Assembly (NCBI RefSeq): GCF_000308695.1
Contig: NZ_BAGG01000036.1
Coordinates: 1-64,000, forward strand
DNA from: Nocardia takedensis NBRC 100417
GTDB lineage: Bacteria; Actinomycetota; Actinomycetes; Mycobacteriales; Mycobacteriaceae
DNA: 64,000 nucleotides
Direction: 5' to 3'
Part shown: positions 54,856 through 63,467 of the stretch, piece by piece
How the letters are laid out: every line of letters starts with the position of its first letter
How positions within the stretch are numbered: the stretch's first letter is position 1
The notes under the pieces: model-generated
Databases searched by the model: none
What the model was told of the DNA's origin: nothing
What the model saw: the letters and a program-made list of their open reading frames with translations, nothing else
Translations under genes and position numbers: made by a program

Positions 54856-55500
54856 ATGAACTACCCGGTGAGCTTCGGGTTCGTGCAGATCGGTCTGATT
54901 CTGCTGATCCTGATCGCGGTGGCGCTGCTGATCTCGGCGCTGGTGAAGGTACGCAAAGTGGGACCGCGTGTCCTGATCGGCCGCGGGGCGGGTGGTCTGG
55001 TCCTGCTGATCGTGGCGATCGGACTGCTGTGGATCGCCACCCTGATGCAGACCTACCTGGGCCTGAGCGGGGAGATCAAGGCGGCCCACGTCGTGGTCCG
55101 CGAGGTCGGCGGGCAGGATCACCAACTCGAGGCCGAACTCACCCTCTTCGACGACGAAGGCGGCGTGGAGAGCAAGAAGAACTACCAGGTCCAAGGCGAT
55201 CTGTGGGTGTTGCAGGCCAATATCGTCGAACTGGAACCGTGGGTGAACGCGCTCGGGTTCCACTCCGGCTACCGGGTCACCCGCCTGTATGGGCAGCGCC
55301 TGGACGGCGTCGCGACCACCCAGAACCACATCTTCGTCAACGGCGAGGACCGCGACTTCTTCGACGACATGCGCGAGGGCCGCTGGTTCACCGAACCGTT
55401 CGTCCGCTCCGCCTACGGCAACGCCGTCATCTCCACCCCCGGTGAATACGACGTCTTCATCTCCCGCGACGCCATCAAGACGCGGGCGGCGGGCGGCTAG
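54856..55500 (+). CDS. two-pass membrane protein of unknown function
   Basis: A 214-residue protein. Two transmembrane helices are at about residues 10-30 (VQIGLILLILIAVALLISAL) and 44-68 (GGLVLLIVAIGLLWIATLM). An approximately 145-residue extracytoplasmic beta-rich domain follows, with VVVREVGGQDHQLEAELTLFDDEG and AISTPGEY-like ending VISTPGEYDVFISRD. It has no family I recognise. Start is ATG 54856. It is followed after 96 bases by the zinc-ribbon coiled-coil gene. Confidence 0.75.
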   Translation: MNYPVSFGFVQIGLILLILIAVALLISALVKVRKVGPRVLIGRGAGGLVLLIVAIGLLWIATLMQTYLGLSGEIKAAHVVVREVGGQDHQLEAELTLFDDEGGVESKKNYQVQGDLWVLQANIVELEPWVNALGFHSGYRVTRLYGQRLDGVATTQNHIFVNGEDRDFFDDMREGRWFTEPFVRSAYGNAVISTPGEYDVFISRDAIKTRAAGG

Positions 55501-55596
55501 TCCGGCACGGTCGCGGGGTAGGCTCGATGGCCGGTGTCCGCGCCCTTCGCGGTGCGGCCTGCCCATCCGTCCACAGCGTTCAGGAGTCTCCCCGCG

Positions 55597-56334
55597 TTGA
55601 ATGTCGAACCACCGATCCAGGCCAAGCTGCTCCAGCTCGCCGGCGTCGACGCCGAGCTGACGCGGATCGCGCATCGCCGCACCGTACTTCCCGAACAGCA
55701 GGAGGTCGCGCGGCTCGAGGCCGAGCGCAACGCGCACAAGGACGCCGCGGTGGGCGTGCAGATCCAGCTCGACGACCTCGATCGCGACATCAAGAAACTC
55801 GAGGGCGAGGTCGACGCGGTCCGCAAACGCGAGGAGCGCGACCGGGGGATGCTCACCGCGGGGACGGTCAACGCCAAGCAGCTCACCGAACTGCAACACG
55901 AACTCGGCAGTCTGGAGCGGCGGCGCGCGGTGCTCGAGGACGAACTGCTCGAGGTGATGGAACGCCGCGAGGCGGGCGCGGCCGACTACGACCGGGCGGG
56001 CGCCCTGCTCAGCAACACCGAACGGGAACTGGCCGACGCCGAACGCCTGCGCGGTGAGGCGGTCGCCGATCTGGACGTCGCGCAGAACCGCTGCGACACC
56101 GACCGCGCGAAACTGCTCGAGCTGTTCCCCGGCGAACTGCTGGCCGTCTACGACCGTCAGCGCGCCGCGCACGGTGTCGGCGCGGCGCTGTTGCAGGCCC
56201 GCCGCTGCGGCGCGTGCCGGATCGAACTCGATCGCGGCGAGATCGCCCGGATCGCCAAGACCGCGCCCGACGCGGTCGTCCGCTGTCCCGAATGCGGTGC
56301 GATCCTGGTGCGCACCAAGGAGTCGGGCCTGTGA
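55597..56334 (+). CDS. C4-type zinc-ribbon coiled-coil protein
   Basis: A 245-residue protein. Residues about 10-175 are a long antiparallel coiled coil (ARLEAERNAHKDAAVGVQIQLDDLDRDIKKLEGEVDAVRKRE). The end is a zinc ribbon with CGAC and CPEC pairs. It is the Rv2229c-type protein and may bind nucleic acid or ribosomes; the function is not proven. The start is TTG 55597 with CAGGAG ten bases upstream. The RNase H gene follows after 25 bases, in the same order as in M. tuberculosis. Confidence 0.9.
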   Translation: MNVEPPIQAKLLQLAGVDAELTRIAHRRTVLPEQQEVARLEAERNAHKDAAVGVQIQLDDLDRDIKKLEGEVDAVRKREERDRGMLTAGTVNAKQLTELQHELGSLERRRAVLEDELLEVMERREAGAADYDRAGALLSNTERELADAERLRGEAVADLDVAQNRCDTDRAKLLELFPGELLAVYDRQRAAHGVGAALLQARRCGACRIELDRGEIARIAKTAPDAVVRCPECGAILVRTKESGL

Positions 56335-56359
56335 CCGGTTCGCGGAACTGAGCGGGCGC

Positions 56360-57643
56360 ATGGGAGTCGAGCACGTCATCGTCGAAGCCGACGGCGGTTC
56401 GCGCGGCAATCCGGGGCCCGCCGGGTACGGTGCGGTCGTCTTCGCCGACGACCACACCGCCGTGCTGGCCGAACGGCGCGAATTCCTCGGCGTCGCGACC
56501 AACAACGTCGCCGAATACCGCGGCCTGATCGCCGGTCTGGAGGCCGCCGCCGAACTCGGCGCGCGCACGGTGGCGGTCCGGATGGATTCCAAGCTGGTCG
56601 TCGAGCAGATGTCGGGCCGCTGGAAGGTCAAGCACGCGGCCATGATCCCGCTGGCCGAGCGCGCCCGCCGCCTGGTCGCCGACTTCGACCGGGTCACCTT
56701 CACCTGGATCCCGCGAGCGCAGAACTCGCACGCCGACCGCCTCGCCAACGAGGCCATGGACGACGCGCACGTGGTCGCCGAGGTGCGCGAGGCCGCGAAG
56801 CCCTCCCAGCGCGCCGACCCGGCCCGGGATGCCGCTGACCAGGCCCGCAGCGCCGGGCGTGGCGCGACGGCCACCGGAGCCGAGACGGCATCGATTCCCC
56901 GCGAACACGCCGCCGACTCGTCCACCGCGAGCAACGGATCGGCTGCCGGGAACCGGGCCGGTACCGGCGTGGTCGCCGCTCCGCCGTCGGGCGCGCCCGG
57001 GTGGACGGGTGCGCTGGGTCGTCCCACCAGGTTGCTGTTGCTGCGGCACGGGCAGACCGAGATGTCGGTGCACCGCCGGTATTCCGGGCGCGGGAATCCG
57101 CCGCTGACCGATCTCGGGTGCGAGCAGGCGGCCCGCGCGGCCGCGATGTTGGCGGGCAAGGGCGATATCGCGGCGGTGGTGAGTTCGCCGCTGGGGCGGA
57201 CCAGGCAGACGGCGCAGGCCGTCGCGGACGCGCTCGGCGCCGAGGTGCGGGTGCTCGACGGTCTCATCGAGACCGATTTCGGCGAGTGGGAGGGGCTGAC
57301 CTTCGCCGAGGCGTCGGCCCGCGACCCGGAACTGCACGCGCGCTGGCTCGCCGATTCGTCGGTGCCCGCGCCGGGCGGGGAGAGTTTCGACGCGGTGCGC
57401 GAACGGGTGGAGGCCGTGCGCCGCGACCTGATCGGCCTGTATCCGGCGGCGAATGTCGTGGTGGTCAGCCACGTGACCCCGATCAAGACGCTGTTGCAGT
57501 TGGCGCTGGGGGTGGGACCGTCACTGCTGTACCGGTTGCACCTGGATCTGGCCTCGCTCTCGATCGCGGAGTTCTACCCGGACGGCGGTTCCTCGGTGCG
57601 ACTGGTCAACGAGACCTCCTTCTTGGACCGCGCGATAGTGTGA
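56360..57643 (+). CDS. bifunctional RNase HI / acid phosphatase
   Basis: A 427-residue fusion. The N-terminal RNase HI domain has D11, E52 (NNVAEYRG) and D76 (MDSKLV), and a fourth Asp in HADRLANEA, forming the DEDD site that cuts RNA in RNA-DNA hybrids. A 75-residue low-complexity linker (about 145-220) leads to a histidine phosphatase domain with LLLLRHGQTE (about 226-235) and SHVTPIK. The second domain is the alpha-ribazole phosphatase (CobC/PGM) type, which fits the cobalamin genes nearby. ATG 56360. Matches Rv2228c. Confidence 0.95.
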   Translation: MGVEHVIVEADGGSRGNPGPAGYGAVVFADDHTAVLAERREFLGVATNNVAEYRGLIAGLEAAAELGARTVAVRMDSKLVVEQMSGRWKVKHAAMIPLAERARRLVADFDRVTFTWIPRAQNSHADRLANEAMDDAHVVAEVREAAKPSQRADPARDAADQARSAGRGATATGAETASIPREHAADSSTASNGSAAGNRAGTGVVAAPPSGAPGWTGALGRPTRLLLLRHGQTEMSVHRRYSGRGNPPLTDLGCEQAARAAAMLAGKGDIAAVVSSPLGRTRQTAQAVADALGAEVRVLDGLIETDFGEWEGLTFAEASARDPELHARWLADSSVPAPGGESFDAVRERVEAVRRDLIGLYPAANVVVVSHVTPIKTLLQLALGVGPSLLYRLHLDLASLSIAEFYPDGGSSVRLVNETSFLDRAIV

Positions 57644-57758
57644 TTCCCGCACCGGGGTCCGGCGCGGCCTTGTAGATTGCGACGGCGGTCGGCGCGACGG
57701 TGTCGTGCGACCGGATCTCGGTGTCGGCCGGTGTCTTTCGAGAAGGAGCGTTTCTGCT

Positions 57759-58463
57759 GTGAGGTTCAGAGGGACGGCGGCCGCGGCGGCCGTCGTCGCG
57801 TGTGTCGGCGCGGCGGTGGCGGGTGGCGCGCAGGCTGCGCCTGCCAAGGTCGTGCTCGGCGGGAGTTCGGGCATCGTCTTCGACAACAATTCCGCGTGCT
57901 CGCTGACGGCGATCGGCTACGACGGCGGTGGCCGCCTGGTCGGGCTGACGGCGGGGCATTGCGCGCCCACCGGGGCTCGTCTGGGGGCCGAGAACGCCCT
58001 GGGGGCGGGCGCGGTCGGCACGGTCGCGTTCTCCGACAACGGGGAGACGTTGGATTTCGCTGTCCTGCAATTCGATCCGGAGAAGGTCGACCCGGTGCGC
58101 AGTGTCGGCGCCACGACCATCACCGGCGTCGGCGCGCCGCCCGGACCGGGCACCACCGTGTGCTCCAACGGCCGCACCAGCGGACCGGGCTGCGGTGTGG
58201 TGTGGGGCAACCTGGACGATTCGGTGACGATCAACCAGGCGTGCTCCAAGCCGGGTGACTCGGGTGGTCCGGTGACGGTCGGCGACAAGTTGGTCGGCAT
58301 GAACCAGGGCAGGCTGACCGGCCTGGCGGGTATCGGGTTCGATCTGCCGTGCGCGGATGCCGCGAATCCGATCCATTCGCCCGCGTTCTTCGCCCCGATC
58401 GATCTGATCCTGGCGGCCATCGACGCCAAGGGCGGTGTCGGGGCGGGGTTCCGCCCGTTCTGA
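57759..58463 (+). CDS. secreted chymotrypsin-like serine protease
   Basis: A 234-residue S1-family protease. The signal peptide ends near AQA-AP (residue 27). The catalytic triad is H67 in LTAGHC, D99 in TLDFAVL, and S168 in PGDSGGP. Two cysteine pairs flank the active site (CSLT/GHC and CSNGRTSGPGC). There is no long pro-domain, unlike alpha-lytic protease or streptogrisins. GTG start with AAGGAG upstream. Likely exported to the cell surface or medium. Confidence 0.9.
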   Translation: MRFRGTAAAAAVVACVGAAVAGGAQAAPAKVVLGGSSGIVFDNNSACSLTAIGYDGGGRLVGLTAGHCAPTGARLGAENALGAGAVGTVAFSDNGETLDFAVLQFDPEKVDPVRSVGATTITGVGAPPGPGTTVCSNGRTSGPGCGVVWGNLDDSVTINQACSKPGDSGGPVTVGDKLVGMNQGRLTGLAGIGFDLPCADAANPIHSPAFFAPIDLILAAIDAKGGVGAGFRPF

Positions 58464-58476
58464 TCGATGTGTCGAG

Positions 58477-58510
58477 AACCCCCGCGTGCCTGTCACGGTG
58501 CGCGGGGGTT
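58477..58510. terminator. bidirectional terminator between convergent genes
   Basis: AACCCCCGCG at 58477-58486 pairs perfectly with CGCGGGGGTT at 58501-58510 across 14 bases. It lies between the protease and the convergent alpha/beta hydrolase and ends in TT or AA on each strand, so it can serve both. Confidence 0.85.
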
Positions 58511-58524
58511 TCGCGTCGGTGAGG

Positions 58525-59412
58525 TTACGGGCGCAGCACCGAGACCAGGAATTCGGTCTGGTCGTAGACGGCCTGCTCGAACACGTCGTCGAAGTACAGG
58601 TCGAAGTGGCCGACCGGATAGCGTTTGACCACCGCGTGTTTGGTGCGTTCGGCCGCGCGCAGCGTCGGCGCGGGCGGTGCGATGGTGTCGTTGTCCGCGA
58701 CCGCGTAGAACACCGGCATCTTCAAGGTCTTGGCGCGACGTCCCGGTGCGTCGAAGAACGCCGGGAACGCGATGCGCGCGGCCACTTTCGGCTCCCAGCT
58801 CTCGCTCTCCTCGGCGAGCCTGCCGTACCCCGAGGGCACGTCGGGGGCGCTCATCAACGCGGCGGCCCGTTTGCGTCCGGCGAGCTTGATGCGCACCGGT
58901 TTCCGGCGCAGCGGCCCCACCAGCAGGTCGGTGGCCGCCAGGGTGACCACTTTGGTCAGGCTGATCGGCCCTTTGGCCATCCCCGAGGCCCAGCCGCTGG
59001 TGAAGGGCACCTGGGCCACCACCGCGGCGATGTAGTCGTCCTCGGGCGCGACGGTGAGCACGTGGCCGCCGCTGAACGAGGTGCCCCACAACGCGATCCG
59101 GGTCTTGTCGATTCCGCGCAGGGTGCGCGCGAAGGCGATGGCGTTGCGCCAGTCCTCGCGCTGCCGGGCTATGTGCAGCAGTTGCCGCGGATTGCCCTGG
59201 CTGGCGCCGAAGTGGCGGTAGTCGAATATCAGCACAGCCATTCCCGCCGCCGCGAATCGCCGTGCGTACCTGTCCAATCCCATCTCCCGCGTTCCCCCCA
59301 GACCATGACCCATCACCACCAGGGGACGGGGCTTGGGGACGCCGTCGGGAGGATACAACCACGCCGCGCACTGCTCCCCGCCCGACGTGAAACCGACCTC
59401 GACACGCTCCAT
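58525..59412 (-). CDS. alpha/beta hydrolase
   Basis: A 295-residue cytoplasmic hydrolase. The oxyanion string is MGHGLGG (about 34-40), the nucleophile is S112 in G-T-S-F-S, and the acid and His are in FYAVADNDTIAP and YPVGHFDLYF. The start MERVEVGFTSGGEQCAAWLYPP is of the DUF/Dienelactone-hydrolase-like esterase type. The substrate is unknown. Start ATG 59412 is 70 bases from rnpB on the opposite strand. Confidence 0.88.
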   Translation of the reverse strand: MERVEVGFTSGGEQCAAWLYPPDGVPKPRPLVVMGHGLGGTREMGLDRYARRFAAAGMAVLIFDYRHFGASQGNPRQLLHIARQREDWRNAIAFARTLRGIDKTRIALWGTSFSGGHVLTVAPEDDYIAAVVAQVPFTSGWASGMAKGPISLTKVVTLAATDLLVGPLRRKPVRIKLAGRKRAAALMSAPDVPSGYGRLAEESESWEPKVAARIAFPAFFDAPGRRAKTLKMPVFYAVADNDTIAPPAPTLRAAERTKHAVVKRYPVGHFDLYFDDVFEQAVYDQTEFLVSVLRP

Positions 59413-59482
59413 GGGAATTCACCGTACTGGGTTCGCCACCCGCGTGCCGATCCGTGGTGGGGTGATCACGTACGCTGGTTGC

Positions 59483-59911
<429 letters not shown>

Positions 59912-59971
59912 CCTGTCCCGAGCCGTCGGGGTCGCTCGCCACGCGGCGAGCGACCGGTCGGTCGGCGGCGA

Positions 59972-60358
59972 TCAGCCGCACATCAGCCGCGCCATCTGGT
60001 AGATGGCCTGGGCCTCCTCCTTCGACGCCTGCTTGTCGCCGTTCTTCGTGGCGCTGATGACGGTCGCGACAGCGGCGTCCTCGGACTTGCCCGCCTTGAT
60101 GTCGGTGCAGGTCTTGCTCAGGATCTCGCTGATCTGGACGTCGGTCCGGCCCTGGGCCAGCGCGGGGAAGGCGCTCTTGTAGCTGACGACGAAGGTGCCC
60201 GCCTTGGTGCTGTCCACGACCTGGGCCAGCGAGGAGGCGGCCGCGGTCGCGGAGGAGGACGCGGCGGTGGAGGAATCGGTGGAGTCGTCACCGCATCCGG
60301 TGAGGAGCAGGGCGAACGCGGTGGCGGTTGCCGCCAGGGCGGCGGTAGTTCTGATCAC
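59972..60358 (-). CDS. DUF732-like lipoprotein
   Basis: A 128-residue lipoprotein. The signal peptide ends in the lipobox LLLTGC (Cys about 22). A Ser/Ala/Thr-rich linker follows and then a small helical domain ending IYQMARLMCG, with two Cys (KTCTDIK and LMCG), typical of actinobacterial DUF732 proteins. It is exported and anchored in the membrane. Function not known. ATG 60358. Confidence 0.8.
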   Translation of the reverse strand: MIRTTAALAATATAFALLLTGCGDDSTDSSTAASSSATAAASSLAQVVDSTKAGTFVVSYKSAFPALAQGRTDVQISEILSKTCTDIKAGKSEDAAVATVISATKNGDKQASKEEAQAIYQMARLMCG

Positions 60359-60388
60359 GGAGCGGGATGCTAGCGGTACCTGACGAAA

Positions 60389-60419
60389 GTCGCCTCCCGT
60401 CAGGTTAACGGGAGGCGAC
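60389..60419 (-). terminator. terminator of the small-peptide transcript
   Basis: GTCGCCTCCCGT at 60389-60400 pairs over 12 bases with ACGGGAGGCGAC at 60408-60419, loop seven bases. On the minus strand it follows the 30-residue gene by 25 bases and leads into TTTCG. It separates that gene from the lipoprotein gene. Confidence 0.7.
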
Positions 60420-60444
60420 CGGCGTGTGGACCGAAACTGTGAGG

Positions 60445-60537
60445 TCAGGCCGGGTCGATCAGGAATACCTGCGCCCAGTAAGCGGCCTGCTCCGGGCCGA
60501 CCAGAGGAATCAGGTAGTCGTAGATGATCGAGGACAT
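60445..60537 (-). CDS. 30-residue peptide
   Basis: An ATG with GGGAG ten bases upstream opens 30 codons encoding MSSIIYDYLIPLVGPEQAAY and ending WAQVFLIDPA. It is hydrophobic and amphipathic, with Gly-Pro in the middle, and no family is recognised. A strong terminator lies directly after its stop, so the peptide appears to form its own transcription unit. It is too short for most gene finders. Confidence 0.5.
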   Translation of the reverse strand: MSSIIYDYLIPLVGPEQAAYWAQVFLIDPA

Positions 60538-60724
60538 CAGTGCGGTACTCCCAATTGTCGACGTACGCGGGTTGTGTTCGGAATCGCGGGAAGACGGATC
60601 TCCCGGCCCGCCGGGGAACCGTAGCAGCCGGGCGCGGCGCGCCGAAGTCCGGCGGGTCGGAGGCCGAATCGGATCCGCACTGGCCCCGATCGTGATCGAC
60701 GTCATAGAGTGTTCGCCGTTGGCT

Positions 60725-60753
60725 AAGGCCCGTCGCCGGGCAGCGCGGGCCTT
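60725..60753. promoter_or_regulatory. hairpin upstream of a secreted protein gene
   Basis: AAGGCCCG at 60725-60732 pairs with CGGGCCTT at 60746-60753 across 13 bases, followed by TCG. It lies 35 bases before the ATG of the secreted protein. It could be a leader hairpin or a terminator for upstream plus-strand transcription. Confidence 0.4.
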
Positions 60754-60787
60754 TCGTACTTCGATCGCGGAAGCAGGTCTCAACTCT

Positions 60788-61120
60788 ATGCGGGTAGTTC
60801 GTTCATTGGTCGCCGGCGCTCTCATCGCCGGGGCCGCATCGGTTTTCGCCGCCTTCGGCGCCGGGTCCGCCGGCGCGGTCGCGGTGACTCCGCTGCCGGG
60901 TGGTGTTCAGGTCGACCTGAGCCCCTCCGACACCCGGTTCGTCGATCAGACCAACCTCGGTCTGGTCATCGCCGGTCTGCCGCATCCCTCGGCGGCCTCC
61001 TTCGGCCAGGCCCTGGATTCGGCGGCGGCTCTGTCCTCGACGTATCCGGCGGGGCGGGTCACCTTCACCGTCTTCGGTCCGTTCAACGAGCTGAACGGCA
61101 CGATGCTGGCGCTGCAGTAG
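60788..61120 (+). CDS. small secreted protein
   Basis: A 110-residue protein with an N-terminal signal sequence (MRVVRSLVAGALIAGAASVFAAFGAGSAGA; cleavage near AGA-VA, residue 30). The 80-residue mature part contains PLPGGVQVDLSPSDTRFVDQTNL and ends in FTVFGPFNELNGTMLALQ. It has no cysteine. Its family is not recognised, but short exported proteins of this kind are frequent in Nocardia. ATG 60788. The RNB gene begins five bases after its stop. Confidence 0.75.
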   Translation: MRVVRSLVAGALIAGAASVFAAFGAGSAGAVAVTPLPGGVQVDLSPSDTRFVDQTNLGLVIAGLPHPSAASFGQALDSAAALSSTYPAGRVTFTVFGPFNELNGTMLALQ

Positions 61121-61124
61121 TTCG

Positions 61125-62552
61125 TTGGAACTGCACCAGCGGATCGTCTCGGCGCCGGTCGACTTCGGCGCCGTCCGATCCGAATTCGGCCTGGCCTCGG
61201 CGTATCCCGCCGAGGCAGGCGCGGAAGCCCGCGACGCGTCCGACGCGTTCGCGGGCGTTCGGATCGATCGCACCGACCTCGAGTTGGTGACGATCGACCC
61301 GCCGGGCGCGCTGGACCTGGATCAGGCCGTCCATCTCCTCCGCACCGACACCGGCTTCACCGTCCACTACGCGATCGCCGATGTCGCCGCCGTGATCGCC
61401 CCGCACGGCGCGCTCGCCCGGGAATCGGGCGCCAGGGGCCAGACCTTCTACCTGCCGGACGGCACCGTCCCGCTGCATCCGCCCGTCCTCGCCGAGGACA
61501 CCGCGAGCCTGCTGCCCGATCGGACCCGTCCCGCCGTGCTGTGGACCATCGACTGCGACCACGAAGCCGAACCCGTGCGGGTCGACGTGCGTCGCGCGCT
61601 GGTGCGGTCCCGCGCCCGCCTGGACTACGCGGGCGTGCAGGCCGCCGCCGACGCGGGAACCCTGCCCGCGCCCCTCGCCGCCCTGCCGGAATTCGGCCGG
61701 TTGCGCAGCGAATCCGGGTTGGCGCGCGGCGCGATCGGCCTGCGACTCCCGTCGCAGCGCGTGGTCCGCGACGCCGCGGCCGACGGCCACTGGCGCCTGG
61801 AACTGGAACCGCGCACCGCCGTCGACGACTGGAACGAGCAGGTCTCGCTGCTGACCGGGATGTGCGCGGCGCGGCTCATGCTCGCCCCGGTCGCGGACCG
61901 CCTCGGCATCCTGCGCACCATGCCGTCGCCGCCGGAATCGGCCGTGGACTCCCTGCGGCGCACCGCCGCCGCGCTGGGCGTGCCGTGGCCCGCCGAGACG
62001 TCGGTGGGCCGGATGCTGGCCGGACTCGACCCCAACGCCCCGGCGGGCTTGGTGCTCATGTCGGAGGCCACCACGCTGCTGCGCGGCGCGCGCTACACCG
62101 TGTTCGGCGAGCGGGACCCGCAGGTGCGCGCGCACAGCGCGATCGGCGCGCCCTACGCGCACGTGACAGCGCCGCTGCGCCGCCTCGCCGACCGGTTCGC
62201 CACCGAGATCTGCCTGGCCAGCAGCGCGGGCACACCGGTCCCCGACTGGGTGCGCGACGGACTCGACGCCGTCGCCGACACGATGAAACGCACCGACGCC
62301 GTCGCGGGCAAGGTGGACCGCGCCTGCCTCGACCTCACCGAGTCGACCCTGCTGGCCGCCCGCGTCGGCGAGGAGTTCGAGGCCGTGGTGCTGCGCGAAG
62401 CCGACGGCCGCCGGGCCGCGGAGATCTTCGTCGCGCACCCGCCGATCCTCGGCCCGTGCGCGGGCGCACCGCCCGAAGGCGCGCGCGTGCGGGTCCGATT
62501 GGCCGCGGCCGATCCGGTCACCCGCAAGATCGGCTTCGCCTTCGGGGAGTGA
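61125..62552 (+). CDS. RNB-domain exoribonuclease
   Basis: A 475-residue RNase II/RNase R-family protein. The active-site Asp cluster is in TIDPPGALDLDQAVHL, and HYAIADVAAVI and RGQTFYLPDGTVPLHPPVL follow. The C-terminal YAHVTAPLRRLADRF is the conserved catalytic Arg region. There is no cold-shock or clear S1 domain at the N-terminus, so it is shorter than RNase R (about 800). It degrades RNA from the 3' end. Start is TTG 61125. Confidence 0.9.
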   Translation: MELHQRIVSAPVDFGAVRSEFGLASAYPAEAGAEARDASDAFAGVRIDRTDLELVTIDPPGALDLDQAVHLLRTDTGFTVHYAIADVAAVIAPHGALARESGARGQTFYLPDGTVPLHPPVLAEDTASLLPDRTRPAVLWTIDCDHEAEPVRVDVRRALVRSRARLDYAGVQAAADAGTLPAPLAALPEFGRLRSESGLARGAIGLRLPSQRVVRDAAADGHWRLELEPRTAVDDWNEQVSLLTGMCAARLMLAPVADRLGILRTMPSPPESAVDSLRRTAAALGVPWPAETSVGRMLAGLDPNAPAGLVLMSEATTLLRGARYTVFGERDPQVRAHSAIGAPYAHVTAPLRRLADRFATEICLASSAGTPVPDWVRDGLDAVADTMKRTDAVAGKVDRACLDLTESTLLAARVGEEFEAVVLREADGRRAAEIFVAHPPILGPCAGAPPEGARVRVRLAAADPVTRKIGFAFGE

Positions 62553-62567
62553 GGCGTCGGCCGTGCG

Positions 62568-63467
62568 TCAGCGCAGAGCGTCGGTGACGGCTGCGGCGGC
62601 CGCGGGGTAGCGCTCGAGTTCCTTGTCGGCCGCGGCTTGTTCGGCCCGGGCCAGCCGTTCGTAGATCCCGACCGACTCGCCCGCCTCCCCGGCCTCGCCC
62701 GCGCGGAGCAGGATCGCCTTGCGCGACTCGACCGCGTCGCGGTGATCGCCCAGCACGGTCTGGAGGCGTTTGGCGCGTTTGCCCAGACCGGTCGCGTCCT
62801 CGCCGAGCACGGGTTCGGCGGCCTCGCACGAATAGCGCAGACGCTTGGCGCTCTTGCGGATGTCGTGCAGCAGTTCCACGCGGTCCGCGGGTGCGGCGCT
62901 GGGTTCGGCGCGCACCAGGGCCTCCACCCGCTGCCGGTCACGGTCCAGCACGACGCCGAAGAAGTCGGCGGCGGGTGCGGCGGCGCGGGCGGTGCGCAGT
63001 GGTGGCTCGCCGCGCCAGCCGACCAGCCGATCCCGCAGCGCGCGGTAGCGCTCCCCGTCCAGGGCGGCGAGGATCTCGGCGTGCGCGCGCTCGTAGCGGT
63101 CGCGCTCGGCGGTCACCAATCGGTGCGTCGCCGAGGCGATCTCGGCGGGCGGGGTGTCCTGCGCAGTCCGCTCGGCGAGCAGGGTGCGGAAGCGGTCGGC
63201 CCGCACCTCCGCGTCCCGCGCGACCCCGAGCAGGTCGGCCAGCCACTTCAATTCCTCGGTCGTCTCGGCGACCGCGTCCTTGCGCAGCAGCGTCCGGTAG
63301 GAGCGCAGCACGCTGCGCAGTCGCCGGGTGGCGACCCGCAACTGGTGCACCGAATCCTCGGCGTCGGCCCGCACGTCGGGTTCGGCGGCGACCAGTCGGT
63401 CGACGTCCTCGCTCAGGGCAGCGCCCAACGCCTGTCCCGCGCTCTGTCCTGGGTTCACCGGGCTCAC
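62568..63467 (-). CDS. CHAD-domain protein
   Basis: A 299-residue CHAD protein: long helices with conserved His and basic residues (EDSVHQLRVATRRLRSVLRSYRTLL; VELLHDIRKSAKRLRYSCE). These domains bind inorganic polyphosphate and may target polyphosphate granules. There is no CYTH domain. Start GTG 63467 overlaps the stop of the upstream gene by GTGA, so it is in an operon with the peptidase. Confidence 0.92.
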   Translation of the reverse strand: MSPVNPGQSAGQALGAALSEDVDRLVAAEPDVRADAEDSVHQLRVATRRLRSVLRSYRTLLRKDAVAETTEELKWLADLLGVARDAEVRADRFRTLLAERTAQDTPPAEIASATHRLVTAERDRYERAHAEILAALDGERYRALRDRLVGWRGEPPLRTARAAAPAADFFGVVLDRDRQRVEALVRAEPSAAPADRVELLHDIRKSAKRLRYSCEAAEPVLGEDATGLGKRAKRLQTVLGDHRDAVESRKAILLRAGEAGEAGESVGIYERLARAEQAAADKELERYPAAAAAVTDALR

